A stretch of 64,000 bases of DNA from Yersinia massiliensis CCUG 53443 (GCF_000312485.1 NZ_HE997643.1:672806-736805), one strand, 5' to 3'; shown: positions 26,106 through 35,847, numbered from the stretch's first letter. Made by a program: numbers and translations. Notes: generated from the sequence alone by a model not told the origin.

Positions 26106-26122
26106 TGTGGTTTATAACCACA
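26106..26122. repeat. Inverted repeat in front of the DUF1120 gene
   Basis: TGTGGTT and AACCACA flank TAT, ending 13 bases before the ATG at 26136. It could be an operator, or an RNA hairpin just upstream of the weak GGA ribosome site. Confidence 0.4.
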
Positions 26123-26135
26123 TATGGATATATGA

Positions 26136-26774
26136 ATGAAACAGCAACTTGTTAAATTAACTGTATTATCTTCTTTGATTTTTAGCATTGCTACGGCATA
26201 TGCCGCGCCCCCTGTCGCTGAATTGAAAGTAAAAGGCACACTTAAAGTCCCTACATGCGATGTCAGTGCGCCTGATAATGGTATTTATAATTTCGGTAAG
26301 ATAAGTTCAACTAAAGTGTCCAGTTCTGGTGTTGCGAATTTAACTCCAATGACTAAAAACTGGGTCGTCACATGTGATGCAACAACCTATTTGAATATAA
26401 AACCGACAGATAACCGCGATGACTCTATGTATCCACCAAGCACAAGTACTTATGGCTTAGGTATGGTGAATAGCACTGGAAAAATAGGCAGTTACACGCT
26501 TGTTTTACAAAATGCTTTAGTCGATGGGATTTCATCAAAATTATTTAGTGCTTCAACTGGAACCTTTACCGCTGTCACAGCAGCAACGCTGTATAAGAAT
26601 GGTCAATCTACGGGTTGGGCATCTGCGGATAATACTCAGTCAGCGGGTAGAGTCTTCAGTGCAGATATTATCGTTAGCCCTATGTTAGCACCGACTTACA
26701 TAATGAAGGGTCCTATTACGGAAGATACTGAACTCGATGGGTCAGTAACACTAAACTTTGCCTTTGGCATCTAA
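26136..26774 (+). CDS. Secreted DUF1120 protein (fimbria-associated type)
   Basis: A 212-aa protein with a signal peptide (MKQQLVKLTVLSSLIFSIATAYA) and a mature part of the DUF1120 family: VAELKVKGTLKVPTCDVSAPDNGIYNFGKIS and a second Cys at VVTCDA that would form a disulfide. The C-terminal strand LDGSVTLNFAFGI resembles pilin donor strands. DUF1120 genes often lie beside chaperone-usher loci, but none is here, so this is an isolated copy. The ribosome site is weak. A good terminator follows. Confidence 0.85.
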   Translation: MKQQLVKLTVLSSLIFSIATAYAAPPVAELKVKGTLKVPTCDVSAPDNGIYNFGKISSTKVSSSGVANLTPMTKNWVVTCDATTYLNIKPTDNRDDSMYPPSTSTYGLGMVNSTGKIGSYTLVLQNALVDGISSKLFSASTGTFTAVTAATLYKNGQSTGWASADNTQSAGRVFSADIIVSPMLAPTYIMKGPITEDTELDGSVTLNFAFGI

Positions 26775-26795
26775 GAACAAACGTTACCGTATTTT

Positions 26796-26819
26796 AAGGC
26801 TCACTTCGGTGGGCTTTTT
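26796..26819 (+). terminator. Terminator of the DUF1120 gene
   Basis: A 6-bp stem (GCTCAC/GTGGGC) with a TTCG loop, flanked by an A-rich left side and TTTTT on the right, 24 bases after the stop. Confidence 0.85.
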
Positions 26820-26861
26820 GCATTTGAAGGATAGGGAATTACAGGTTTTAGTCTGTCTGAA

Positions 26862-26887
26862 AACGATCGGCGGGAATGATTCCCGCC
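26862..26887 (-). terminator. Terminator of ybjI
   Basis: GGCGGGAA/TTCCCGCC with a 3-base loop lies 16 bases past the ybjI stop on the - strand and is followed by GATCGTTTTC. Confidence 0.75.
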
Positions 26888-26902
26888 ATCTAATAATTAT
26901 GT

Positions 26903-27715
26903 CTATACAAAAGGCGGCTCATTTCTTAAGACTTTATCAATAACATTGAGTACTCCTGCGTCATTATTTGATCCAGCCTGATATTTTGCTAATTTTTTAA
27001 TTCTATCGGGAGCATTTGCCATGGCATGGCTGAAACCGGCGTATTGCAACATTTCAACATCATTACCGCCATCACCAAAAGTGACGACCTCTTCGTCTTT
27101 CACTCCCCAAATATTTTGCAGCAACTTGATCCCATTAGCTTTGTGAACCCCTGGGATTATTAAGTCAACAGAGCCATGCCCGCTGGATACTGGCGTCACA
27201 ATACCGGCTAATTCATGTTCAACGAACGTCATAAAATCGGCTAATTTCTCGTCAGGTAAACTTATGGCGAATTTAAAGGCAGGTTTTGTAACTTGTTTAA
27301 AATCATCAATGATTTCGAGACGATGATAGTATTGACTCATCATGGTGTAGAAGCTTTGATCCGATGAAGTGAGCATATGTGCCCCTTCTTTACCGCAAAG
27401 AATCACATCCAGATAGGGGATTGGATGCAGTGTTTTTAATACGTTATCGCAATCATCACGACTGATCTCGCCACAAAAAACTTCAGTATTCTGATTGCTT
27501 ACATAGGCACCATTCTCAGCAACAAAAGCGATTTCATGTGCAATGTCAGGAAAAAATGAAATTAACTGATAATATTGATTACCGCTGGCGACAACAAATT
27601 TTATGCCACGTTCTTTTAATTGTGAATATTGCGCACTGAATCTCTTCCGATCAAAACTCATCTGATCGTTGAGGAAGGTTCCATCCATGTCGACAGCAAT
27701 AATTTTGATGCTCAT
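26903..27715 (-). CDS. ybjI: HAD phosphatase YbjI (Cof type)
   Basis: A 270-aa HAD-superfamily phosphatase; E. coli YbjI is 271 aa and dephosphorylates flavin-pathway intermediates and FMN. Motif I is AVDMDGTFL with nucleophile Asp9 and acid Asp11, motif II VVASGN, and motif IV FGDGGNDVEM. The closing AGSNNDAGVLNVIDKVL matches YbjI better than its paralogue YbiV. The start at 27715 has AGGAG 6 bases upstream, unlike an upstream in-frame ATG. ybjJ lies beside it as in E. coli, but a terminator separates the two. Confidence 0.9.
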   Translation of the reverse strand: MSIKIIAVDMDGTFLNDQMSFDRKRFSAQYSQLKERGIKFVVASGNQYYQLISFFPDIAHEIAFVAENGAYVSNQNTEVFCGEISRDDCDNVLKTLHPIPYLDVILCGKEGAHMLTSSDQSFYTMMSQYYHRLEIIDDFKQVTKPAFKFAISLPDEKLADFMTFVEHELAGIVTPVSSGHGSVDLIIPGVHKANGIKLLQNIWGVKDEEVVTFGDGGNDVEMLQYAGFSHAMANAPDRIKKLAKYQAGSNNDAGVLNVIDKVLRNEPPFV

Positions 27716-27780
27716 CTCGTTCTCCTCTTTCACAAACTTTAAATAAAACCGATAGAAGATATCTTGGCATAACTTTTCTA

Positions 27781-27807
27781 AAAAAAAGCTAGCATACTTC
27801 TGCTAGC
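27781..27807 (-). terminator. Terminator of ybjJ
   Basis: On the - strand GCTAGCA pairs with TGCTAGC around a 6-base loop and is followed by seven T. It lies 88 bases past the ybjJ stop and upstream of ybjI, so the genes are separate units. Confidence 0.88.
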
Positions 27808-27894
27808 CGGTAAATTTACCTACTCAGTTGCACTTTAAATTTATTAAAATATTAAGGTTAAAATTCCACGAGCTTTATCTCGATAGAATCACGA

Positions 27895-29064
27895 TTAGTC
27901 ATGGGTGTATTTCAACTTAAAAGCTCCGATTGCGATAATTAGGAATGTCAGCGAAACGATTGAAAATGCGATATAAAGATCCGTTAAATGGGCAATAAAA
28001 CCGATCAATGCAGGGCCACCTAACACACCGAAATAACCCATCGTAGCGACCATCGCAACAGACATATTGACGGGCATGACTTTCTCCTGACTTGCTAGGG
28101 TTATGAGTACTGGGACAATATTTGCGGCCCCAACGCCAACCAGAGCAAAGCCAAGCAGGGTGAACCGCCAGTCAGAGAAAATGACGGCAATGGCATAACC
28201 CATCATGGCAAAAATACTGCTGATAATCAGGACATGTTTGCGGCCTAACAGGCTGACAACTCTGTCGCCCGTAAAACGCATTACCGACATGGTGCCACCG
28301 AATATTGCAAATCCCCAACCAGCGTGGGCGACATCTAGGCTACGATCATTTGTCAGGAATACGCCACCCCAATCCAATACTGCACCTTCTGCCATGAAAC
28401 ATATCATGCACATTAGAGCCATTAAGTAGAGCCTAAAATTCGGCCGAGGTTTTGTTGTCACGCTCTCACTCGGCTCTTTATGATCACCAAAAGGAATTAA
28501 CTCGTTAAATACAACAGAGGTGATAATTGCGATCACGGCAACCGCTATAAGTGTTACGGTTAAGGGCGCTAAGCCAATGGTAAACAGTACTGCACCACCT
28601 CCCGCACCCGCAATTGACCCGACACTAAATAAGCAGTGAAAACCTGACATAAGGGGCTTATCGGAAGATTGTTCAACCATAGAACCTTGAACATTGACGG
28701 CAACATCAACCAAACCAATACCAGCACCAAAAAAGAACAGGCAAAGTGCCATTAAGGGAAATTGGTCAATAATGGCCAATGTGGGTAGAAAAAAGCAGGT
28801 TAGTGCGATACCCAAGAGCATTATCTTTTTACAACCAAAACGGCCGATTAGCTTTCCTGAAAAAAGCATCGCGAGCAGTGAGCCAGTACCTAAGCAGAGT
28901 AGCAACATGCCCAATGAACCCGCATCGAAATGAAGCCTCTTTTGCGCGTAAGGTACTAGAGATGCCCAAAGGCCCATTGCAAAGCCAGCGACGAAGAAAA
29001 TCGCTCTGGTGGCGGCTCGTTTAGCCTGAGAATCTAAAGGGTAGCAGAGGGCGGAGGTAGACAT
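27895..29064 (-). CDS. ybjJ: MFS transporter YbjJ
   Basis: A 389-aa protein with about 12 membrane segments, the length of E. coli YbjJ (402 aa). It has the loop 2-3 motif GKLIGRFGCKK and a conserved DVAVNVQGSMVEQ segment typical of the YbjJ group. Its substrate is unknown. The start follows a modest ribosome site. The ybjI-ybjJ neighbourhood of E. coli is kept here, although ybjK is replaced by a ROK regulator. Confidence 0.87.
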   Translation of the reverse strand: MSTSALCYPLDSQAKRAATRAIFFVAGFAMGLWASLVPYAQKRLHFDAGSLGMLLLCLGTGSLLAMLFSGKLIGRFGCKKIMLLGIALTCFFLPTLAIIDQFPLMALCLFFFGAGIGLVDVAVNVQGSMVEQSSDKPLMSGFHCLFSVGSIAGAGGGAVLFTIGLAPLTVTLIAVAVIAIITSVVFNELIPFGDHKEPSESVTTKPRPNFRLYLMALMCMICFMAEGAVLDWGGVFLTNDRSLDVAHAGWGFAIFGGTMSVMRFTGDRVVSLLGRKHVLIISSIFAMMGYAIAVIFSDWRFTLLGFALVGVGAANIVPVLITLASQEKVMPVNMSVAMVATMGYFGVLGGPALIGFIAHLTDLYIAFSIVSLTFLIIAIGAFKLKYTHD

Positions 29065-29324
29065 TCAGTAATGACCTTACTCTGGATTAATGTTGATTAA
29101 GAGAATGAGCAATCAAGCCACAAATACTTAATAAAAGACTTATAGTAAGTTGTAAAATATATTGCTTGAGCCTATCGTGTCAAGAAAATTCTTGGCGAGT
29201 GAAATGCAATAAAATGTGGCTCTGAAGGGCAGGGCAAGTCGCTGCTCAGTGGCCGTGTTTTTTACTGTTGAGGGGTGTTGGTTGTCTCTGAAATAAGCTG
29301 GGACAAGCAGAAGTTGTTAAGATC

Positions 29325-30350
29325 TTAAATATCAAAAATGCGGAAGTTATTGAAAGCATCGAGGGTATATTCAGAAATACCATTATGATAATCGGTTTTG
29401 ATATTATCTCGATAAACAAAATGAGGTATGTGCTTTTTATCAAATCTTTTTAACAATTCACTAGAGATAATTTCACTCGATTGTTGATTGACTTGCTCGC
29501 CAGATATGGCAATGGTGGCAGGGTTTATCACTGTAATTAATGATGAGGTGATATGGATGAGCCTCTCTATGACGAGTGGGTTTGATGCTGTGATATTCAT
29601 GTTTACGGGCAAACTATCATAAAAGGGTAATTTTGAGACTTCACCGGCAAATTGGCTTGCGCCTCTTAGCATCTGACCTGAAATAACAATGCCACAGCCA
29701 GCGCAATGCCTTTCTGGCATATAAATATAAGCAATAGGCGCTTCGATATTACTGCAATTATTCCGGTAAAAACCATATGCCGTATAATTTATGTCATTGC
29801 CTACTTGGACAAATATGCCAAATTTGGCACTTAATATGTCCGTAATAGCCAATCCTTCTAGGTGAGTAATATCGCAGGATAGTACACTTCCTTCAACAAT
29901 CACTCCTGGTAACCCTAAACCTATCGCTTTGATATTACTATTTTTATCAATCACCCTTTGGATGTGGCTTAACAGCATTTCATGGGTGAAGTCACAATAA
30001 TCTTCGTCGAATTCTTCAATGGTTTTATTATCAGCAGAAATCAGACGTGAGGATATAACTCCTGAGCCATCGGTCCCTTCAACATAAATACTTAATACAC
30101 TAAAGTAGTTTGAGTTATATTTATAACGTTTCGCGGGCCGACCACCACGTGATTCATCAAGAGACTCTTCGATAATTTCATGTTTAGCGCACAGTTCATT
30201 CAAAATTGTGCCGCACGTTGCTAAACTGAGGCCGGTGTGGTTCGCAATATCGCTTTTGGTCGCTGACATCAGTGATTTTAACGTACTCGTTACCAGCATA
30301 ACGTTTTTTTGTTTCATCTGCCTGGTGGTATTAATCGGTACAGTCGTCAT
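29325..30350 (-). CDS. ROK-family transcriptional regulator
   Basis: A 341-aa protein with an N-terminal winged helix (ATKSDIANHTGLSLATCGTILNELC), then a ROK sugar-kinase-like domain with GLGLPGVIV, VGNDINYTAYG and GCGIVISGQMLRGASQFAGEV. The Cys-rich zinc motif (CxCGxxGCxE) that normally follows is missing: the sequence continues SKLPFYDSLPVN. It probably controls ybjJ, which starts 261 bases downstream on the same strand; the inducer is unknown. Confidence 0.88.
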   Translation of the reverse strand: MTTVPINTTRQMKQKNVMLVTSTLKSLMSATKSDIANHTGLSLATCGTILNELCAKHEIIEESLDESRGGRPAKRYKYNSNYFSVLSIYVEGTDGSGVISSRLISADNKTIEEFDEDYCDFTHEMLLSHIQRVIDKNSNIKAIGLGLPGVIVEGSVLSCDITHLEGLAITDILSAKFGIFVQVGNDINYTAYGFYRNNCSNIEAPIAYIYMPERHCAGCGIVISGQMLRGASQFAGEVSKLPFYDSLPVNMNITASNPLVIERLIHITSSLITVINPATIAISGEQVNQQSSEIISSELLKRFDKKHIPHFVYRDNIKTDYHNGISEYTLDAFNNFRIFDI

Positions 30351-30550
30351 TTATGTTCACCAATGATTCAGTTGAAGCGAATATAACATGTCAGTATTGA
30401 TGAAGAAATCACTATCATTCACTCTAACGTTAGACATCCTAAACTTATTTCAGCAGTTTTGTGGTGAATATTTTAATTCTGATGGTTAAGTATTAACCAC
30501 CCTACAGCAAGCTGATACTATGCAGAAATGAATTAAAAAAGTGGAGGGAG

Positions 30551-30913
30551 ATGGCTGTGAGCGCAAATAGGATTGTGTTGCAACGCATTTATGATGTACA
30601 CCCACCCTACAAAACGAATACTTTTATGGTGGATCGCCTTTGGCCACGTGGCATCAGTAAGACACGTTTGGACGGCGTCGTATGGCTAAAAGAAGTGGCA
30701 CCCGAAAATGAACTGCGGCAATGGTTTCATCAATGTTTGAATTGGCCGGAGTTTGTCGTGCGCTATCAGACTCAACTCAATAGCTCAAACGCATGGCAAC
30801 CTTTACTGGAGGTGCTAAAACAGCACCCAATCACTTTGCTCTACGGCAGCAGAGATACCGAGCAAAACCATGCCATGGTGTTACGTGATTTTCTTTTGAG
30901 CAAACTTGATTGA
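30551..30913 (+). CDS. DUF488 family protein (YeaO-like)
   Basis: A 120-aa protein with the DUF488 signature DRLWPRGISKTRLDGVVWLKEVAPENELRQWF and C-terminal ITLLYGSRDTEQNHAMVL. YeaO-like proteins are small and of unknown function. GGAGG lies 3 bases before the ATG at 30551 but 9 before a GTG at 30557, which may be the true start. It stands alone. Confidence 0.88.
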   Translation: MAVSANRIVLQRIYDVHPPYKTNTFMVDRLWPRGISKTRLDGVVWLKEVAPENELRQWFHQCLNWPEFVVRYQTQLNSSNAWQPLLEVLKQHPITLLYGSRDTEQNHAMVLRDFLLSKLD

Positions 30914-30932
30914 ACAGATGGGGCATAAGATC

Positions 30933-30972
30933 CAATTCAGCCAGTAGGTGTAGTCACCCAATGGCTGAATTG
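30933..30972. terminator. Strong hairpin between convergent DUF488 gene and ansP
   Basis: CAATTCAGCCA pairs with TGGCTGAATTG (11 bp, perfect), enclosing a second stem GGTG/CACC. No T-run, so termination efficiency is uncertain, but the place suits a shared transcript end. Confidence 0.6.
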
Positions 30973-30985
30973 AACGATTGACGTA

Positions 30986-32515
30986 CTAACCTGCTGACTC
31001 TTGTTTATACAGTTCTTTCGGCGCTATTTTCTGCGCCTCAGATTCTTTGAATAAGCTATCTTTTGATGTGACATCTACGGGGGCTGCAGCGACTTCGCTA
31101 GCGCGCTTGCGTAAGCTGAACCAACCGGCAATGAGCAGTACCGCAACTACTGGAACCGTGGCGATAGTCCAAGTCCCATTCGGGTAGTCAAAAGCCATCA
31201 TCACTAATACACCAAATAAAAAGAAAAGTGTCAGCCAAGATGTTACGGGTGCACCGGGCATTTTAAAGGCGACGGGTTTGGCCGTTCCTTGCTTGATTGC
31301 TTGTCGTAATTTCATCTGGCAAACAATAATAAATCCCCAAGTGCTGATAATACCTAAAGAGGCGATGTTAAGGACAATTTCAAATACTTGTGTTGGAACA
31401 AGATAGTTAAGTAATACACCAAAGACATAAATACCTACGGTGACCAATATCCCAGCATAAGGGACAGACTGTTGGCTCATTTTGGACATGAATTTAGGCG
31501 CAGATCCCCCCATAGACAGTGAGCGTAGAATACGGCCCGTGGAGTAAAGCCCAGAGTTCAGGCTGGAAAGTGCGGCCGATAGCACCACAATATTCATAAT
31601 ACTGCCAATGTATGGGACACCTAAATTGCTGAAGAATGTCACAAAGGGACTTTGGCCTGCCTGATAAGCATTCCAGGGGAGCAAACAAACTAATAGCACT
31701 ACGGAACCGACGTAAAACAGACCGATGCGCCAAATAACGCTATTAATGGCCTTAGGTAGCATTTTTTCCGGGTCTTTGCATTCACCGGCCGCCGTACCAA
31801 TTAATTCAATACCAGCGAAAGCGAATATAACACCTTGGACTAGTATCAATGCGGGTAATAATCCGTGAGGGAAGAACCCACCATTATCGGTAATCAGATG
31901 CATACCTGTCGGATGTCCCGCAACACTCTGCCCGGTGCCAAGGAATATCACGCCGACGGCTAGAAATATTGCAATAGCGGCGACCTTGATTAAGGCAAAC
32001 CAGAATTCCATTTCAGCAAACCATTTCACACCAATCATATTCATGGTCGCGACAATAGATAGCGCACCGAGAGCAAATAGCCATTGAGGAACATCGGAGA
32101 ATGTCCCCCAATAATGCATGTAAAGTGCAACGGCAGTGATATCAACAATTCCTGTCATGGCCCAGTTGAGGAAATACATCCAACCAGCGACATAAGACGC
32201 TTTTTCGCCTAAAAACTCTCTGGCGTATGAAACAAAACTGCCACTTGAAGGGCGGTGTAGGATAAGTTCACCGAGAGCTCTGAGAATAAAAAACGAGAAT
32301 ATACCACATATTAGGTAGACTATTGCGAGCGCTGGGCCCGCCATTTGTAGGCGAGCCCCCGTACCTAAAAACAGCCCAGTACCAATAGACCCCCCGATAG
32401 CTATCATCTGTATATGACGCCGCCCCATACTTTTGTGGTAGCCAGCATCATGAGAATCTAACCAGCGTTTTTTTGCGGCGTGGTGGGTTTCCGCGGAGTG
32501 TTTTCCTGACATCAT
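30986..32515 (-). CDS. ansP: L-asparagine permease AnsP
   Basis: A 509-aa amino acid permease of the APC superfamily with 12 membrane segments. Its sequence follows E. coli AnsP closely: GYHKSMGRRHIQMIAIGGSIGTGLFLGTG, HRPSSGSFVSYAREFLGEKA and FAFAGIELIGTAAGECKDPEKMLPKAINS. It would import L-asparagine with protons. AGGGA lies 6 bases before the first of two tandem ATGs. The C-terminal hydrophilic tail is slightly longer than in E. coli. It has no operon partner. Confidence 0.93.
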   Translation of the reverse strand: MMSGKHSAETHHAAKKRWLDSHDAGYHKSMGRRHIQMIAIGGSIGTGLFLGTGARLQMAGPALAIVYLICGIFSFFILRALGELILHRPSSGSFVSYAREFLGEKASYVAGWMYFLNWAMTGIVDITAVALYMHYWGTFSDVPQWLFALGALSIVATMNMIGVKWFAEMEFWFALIKVAAIAIFLAVGVIFLGTGQSVAGHPTGMHLITDNGGFFPHGLLPALILVQGVIFAFAGIELIGTAAGECKDPEKMLPKAINSVIWRIGLFYVGSVVLLVCLLPWNAYQAGQSPFVTFFSNLGVPYIGSIMNIVVLSAALSSLNSGLYSTGRILRSLSMGGSAPKFMSKMSQQSVPYAGILVTVGIYVFGVLLNYLVPTQVFEIVLNIASLGIISTWGFIIVCQMKLRQAIKQGTAKPVAFKMPGAPVTSWLTLFFLFGVLVMMAFDYPNGTWTIATVPVVAVLLIAGWFSLRKRASEVAAAPVDVTSKDSLFKESEAQKIAPKELYKQESAG

Positions 32516-33672
32516 AGAATTTCCCTATTTTCTTGTCTGTCGAGCAATTATCGTGAATGTATTACAGACACAGATTGCTAAAGGTTAATGCATAAATAGC
32601 GTCTTAGCGCCTTCAGTTATTATGGTTTTTATTGCGATCATTCGGTTTCGGAGGCGCATGCTATCGTTTCTATCGTGATGAGGCAAAAAATATTCACATA
32701 TAAATTATTTTTTTTAAGTTATTACAAGAATCAGTAATTGAAGTTAATCGATTATTTTATATGCAGTGAGAATGTTTGTGAGGGATAGCATTCCGTTCAT
32801 CTATTGAGTAAGAAAACAACAATTTATAGAGCATTGTTTAATCGATGAAAATTTAAACATTTCTTATCTTGCATATTGATTAGAGGCATATAGTTGACAT
32901 GTTAATAATCCTAATTATTAATTAATATTGTCAGGTTATTTTTCATCATAAAATTGAACGTTACGCTTGTGACTATAATTAATACTTATGATTATCATCA
33001 GTGTTGAATTCTAAAATTATAAGTTATTTTTATTTAGCGAGGTTAAAGTTCAAAATGATATTTTTCAGGTGATTAGGTTTTGCAGTAAAACCTATGTCTT
33101 CAATACGTCAGTGTACAGATGCTCTTAGGTTAGTATTCATTCACGAGTGACTCGACCATAAGAAGTTGAATGAATTTTTAAAGTAAAAATATGCAACTCG
33201 GAAGAATGTATACTTGCATATGTTTAATACACCTCAGAAGAGAATAGCGTGCCGCTTGGGAATATTATTAACGAGCTAATTTTAGCTTGAATAACACCTT
33301 GATAATGTCACTGATGGTTTGTATTGCGACTTGATTGACTTTCGACTAAGAAGCATAACAGATAAACTCGATGCACTTTGGATTTTTTAATTACAAAACA
33401 CCAAGTTAAGTTAATTATAATAAACTTGACGATATATTCTCAAAATTGAAAATCCTCATCGCTTAGCTGTTTTTTATTTTTAATCGGGTGGTAGCTTAAT
33501 GGCATATATCATTAACTCCAATGAAGAGAATTGATATGCAATGTCGGATTTTTATGCTTTCAACTGATTTTATTGATGTTTCTATTCCATTTATAAATTG
33601 TGTGAATAGTAACTTGTTGCGACATTAGCTAAAACTCCAGATCCTTATGTATTACCCAACTGTAGGTCTAAA
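32516..33672. other. Long AT-rich gap between ansP and the 2HCT symporter
   Basis: About 1.16 kb without a supported gene. It should contain the divergent promoters of ansP and the symporter. A TTGACA at 32894 with a weak ATTAAT 17 bases later is one + strand promoter candidate; AGCTAA-TT-TTAGCT at 33274-33287 is a short palindrome. I see no tRNA, terminator or clear small RNA. Confidence 0.5.
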
Positions 33673-35031
33673 ATGAAAAAAATAAATCAGGATATCGCCC
33701 TTGAATCTAATGAAAACAGTGATTTAACAAATAAGTCCGCAATGAATAGATTTATTTCAATAATAAACGAGATGAATATAAATACAATGCCAATGATGTT
33801 GTTTATCACGATTTCAGCCATTGTATTCATTTCGGCCTATGCCAGTTATTTACCGAAAAATATGATTGGCGGTTTAGCTGTGATCATGACCATGGGGTTT
33901 GTTCTCTCTCACATTGGTCGCCATATACCTGTTTTAAAAGATATCGGTGGACCGGCTATTTTATGCTTAATGGTGCCATCGGTACTCGTTTACTTTGGCA
34001 TTTTCCAAACGAACACGTTGGACACCGTTCACTTGTTGATGAAGGAAGCAAATTTACTCTATTTCGTGATAGCCAGTTTGGTCGTTGGCAGTATTCTTGG
34101 AATGAATCGAATCGTGCTAATTCAGGGAATGACCCGGATGTTTATTCCACTGGTAGTCGGCACGATAACTGCGGTGGCTACCGGTTTACTGGTTGGAAAA
34201 CTATTCGGCTTTACTTTCTATCACACCTTCTTCTTTATTATTGTGCCAATCATCGGTGGTGGTATTGGTGAAGGTATCCTGCCATTGTCATTAGCTTATT
34301 CCGCCATCCTTGGGCAATCACCCGATGTTTATGTTGCACAACTCGCACCGGCAGCCGTTGTTGGGAATATCTTCGCGATTATTTGTGCGGGAGTGTTAGC
34401 GCGCATCGGTATGCGTCGCAAGGATCTCAATGGCGAGGGGATGTTAATTCGTTCGGCAAAGGACAACGCCATTTTCACCTCGCAAGAAGGGCCAAAACAA
34501 GCTGACTTTCAATTAATGGGGGGCGGGTTGTTGATGACCTGTGCTTTCTTTATTGTGGGTGGCTTATTTGAACATCTTGTTCATATTCCCGGCCCTGTGC
34601 TGATGATCTTGATTGCAGTAATGTGTAAATACGCGCAAGTTATTCCAGCGAAAATGGAACAGGGCGCGCATAGTTGGTACAAATTTGTCTCCACAACACT
34701 GGTATGGCCGCTGATGATTGGTTTGGGGATGCTGTATGTTCCACTGGAAAGTGTCGTGGCGGTATTCTCTGTCGGCTATGTTGTGGTCTGTGGTGCCGTG
34801 GTACTTTCAATGGCGGCAATCAGTTTTATCATCGCCCCGTATTTAAATATGTATCCGGTTGAAGCCTCCATTGTCACGAGTTGCCATAGCGGGCTAGGTG
34901 GAACAGGGGATGTCGCAATTTTGTCCGCATCCAACCGGATGTCGTTAATGCCTTTTGCTCAGATAGCCACTCGTATTGGTGGTGCATCGACAGTGATTGG
35001 CGCGACGCTGCTATTAGGCTGGATAATATAA
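33673..35031 (+). CDS. 2-hydroxycarboxylate:Na+ symporter (CitS/MaeN family)
   Basis: A 452-aa membrane protein of the 2HCT family, which carries citrate, malate or similar acids with sodium or protons. Both re-entrant-loop motifs are visible: GGGIGEGILPLS in the N-terminal domain and SGLGGTGDVAILSA in the C-terminal domain. About 11 membrane segments fit. The convergent CitA/CitB-type two-component genes next to it support an inducible citrate or malate transporter. Which acid it prefers cannot be told. A terminator follows. Confidence 0.9.
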   Translation: MKKINQDIALESNENSDLTNKSAMNRFISIINEMNINTMPMMLFITISAIVFISAYASYLPKNMIGGLAVIMTMGFVLSHIGRHIPVLKDIGGPAILCLMVPSVLVYFGIFQTNTLDTVHLLMKEANLLYFVIASLVVGSILGMNRIVLIQGMTRMFIPLVVGTITAVATGLLVGKLFGFTFYHTFFFIIVPIIGGGIGEGILPLSLAYSAILGQSPDVYVAQLAPAAVVGNIFAIICAGVLARIGMRRKDLNGEGMLIRSAKDNAIFTSQEGPKQADFQLMGGGLLMTCAFFIVGGLFEHLVHIPGPVLMILIAVMCKYAQVIPAKMEQGAHSWYKFVSTTLVWPLMIGLGMLYVPLESVVAVFSVGYVVVCGAVVLSMAAISFIIAPYLNMYPVEASIVTSCHSGLGGTGDVAILSASNRMSLMPFAQIATRIGGASTVIGATLLLGWII

Positions 35032-35061
35032 AGAGATCTTTATAGCCGATAAGTGATTAGT

Positions 35062-35087
35062 GGTACCCTTACTGGGTACCTTTTTTT
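35062..35087 (+). terminator. Terminator of the 2HCT symporter
   Basis: GGTACCC/GGGTACC with a 5-base loop followed by seven T. Confidence 0.92.
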
Positions 35088-35127
35088 GAGCTAGAGGTAT
35101 TGGCGATATCTGGTAACGGATAACCCT

Positions 35128-35847
35128 TTACTGGCAATACTGTTTTAACACTTCTTGCTGATTAGGTAAGCGCTTATAGAGATAAACGGGTCGTCCAGTT
35201 GCCCCGTAAAGCACCTTGGTGCTAAGCACTTCGGTATCAGAAAGATAAATCAAATACTTGCGGCAAGAAACTCGTGAAATACCAATGGCATTTGCCATCT
35301 GTTCAGTCGAGAATTCACTCTCCTGCATTTCTTGAATCCATTCACAAACGGTACGCAGTGTTTGCGCTGTCAGCCCTTTTGGCAGTTTTTTACGCTCGGT
35401 AGGGGCGGCATTGCTGCGTCGCAGTAAAGAATCGACATCTTCTTGAGCACAATATTCACGTTGTTCCAGTAAGTTCTTTTTCTCACGGTAAGTAGACAGC
35501 GCTTCTTCGAAACGTGAAAACTGGAAAGGTTTAATCAAGTAATCAACCACGCCATATTGCAGCGCTTTTTTGATGGTATTGACATCAGTCGCTGAAGAAA
35601 TCACGATCACATCAGTATGCACACTGAATTCACGTAACACTGGCAACAAATCCAACCCATTATCCTGACGCATAAAGACATCCAACAACACCAAATCAAT
35701 GGGGTGTTCTGTCGTCATTAAATATTCTCTGGCTTGCTGCAAGCTGGAAACTGAACCGCAACAGTTGAAGCCGGCGACCTGATTAAGGTAGCACTTGTTC
35801 AGTTCCGCCACCATTGCATCATCATCCACTATTAATACATTAATCAT
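35128..35847 (-). CDS. Response regulator, CitB/DcuR type
   Basis: A 239-aa regulator. The receiver domain has the acidic pair VDDD near the start, the phospho-acceptor Asp in LVLLDVFMRQDNGLDLLP near residue 55 and the Lys in YLIKPFQFSRF. The C-terminal helix-turn-helix region (STEQMANAIGISRVSCRKYLIYL) is of the CitB type. It overlaps the sensor gene by 8 bases, so the two are co-translated. The likely target is the neighbouring symporter. Confidence 0.92.
   Translation of the reverse strand: MINVLIVDDDAMVAELNKCYLNQVAGFNCCGSVSSLQQAREYLMTTEHPIDLVLLDVFMRQDNGLDLLPVLREFSVHTDVIVISSATDVNTIKKALQYGVVDYLIKPFQFSRFEEALSTYREKKNLLEQREYCAQEDVDSLLRRSNAAPTERKKLPKGLTAQTLRTVCEWIQEMQESEFSTEQMANAIGISRVSCRKYLIYLSDTEVLSTKVLYGATGRPVYLYKRLPNQQEVLKQYCQ

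Larger units (their letters stand above)
25435..26135. other. Low-coding accessory stretch
   Basis: About 700 AT-rich bases. It holds one doubtful short frame (25579-25776) and an inverted repeat at 26106-26122. Otherwise I see no gene, RNA or clear promoter; it looks like decayed DNA. Confidence 0.5.

Noticed and set aside
26758-26943. A 61-aa frame after the DUF1120 gene
   Set aside because: It spans two terminators and overlaps the end of ybjI.
29246-29443. A 65-aa frame overlapping the end of the ROK gene
   Set aside because: No ribosome site; shadow of the ROK gene in another frame.
33487-33505. GGTGGTAGCTTAATGGCA, like a tRNA D-loop
   Set aside because: No matching T-arm, anticodon arm or acceptor pairing follows.
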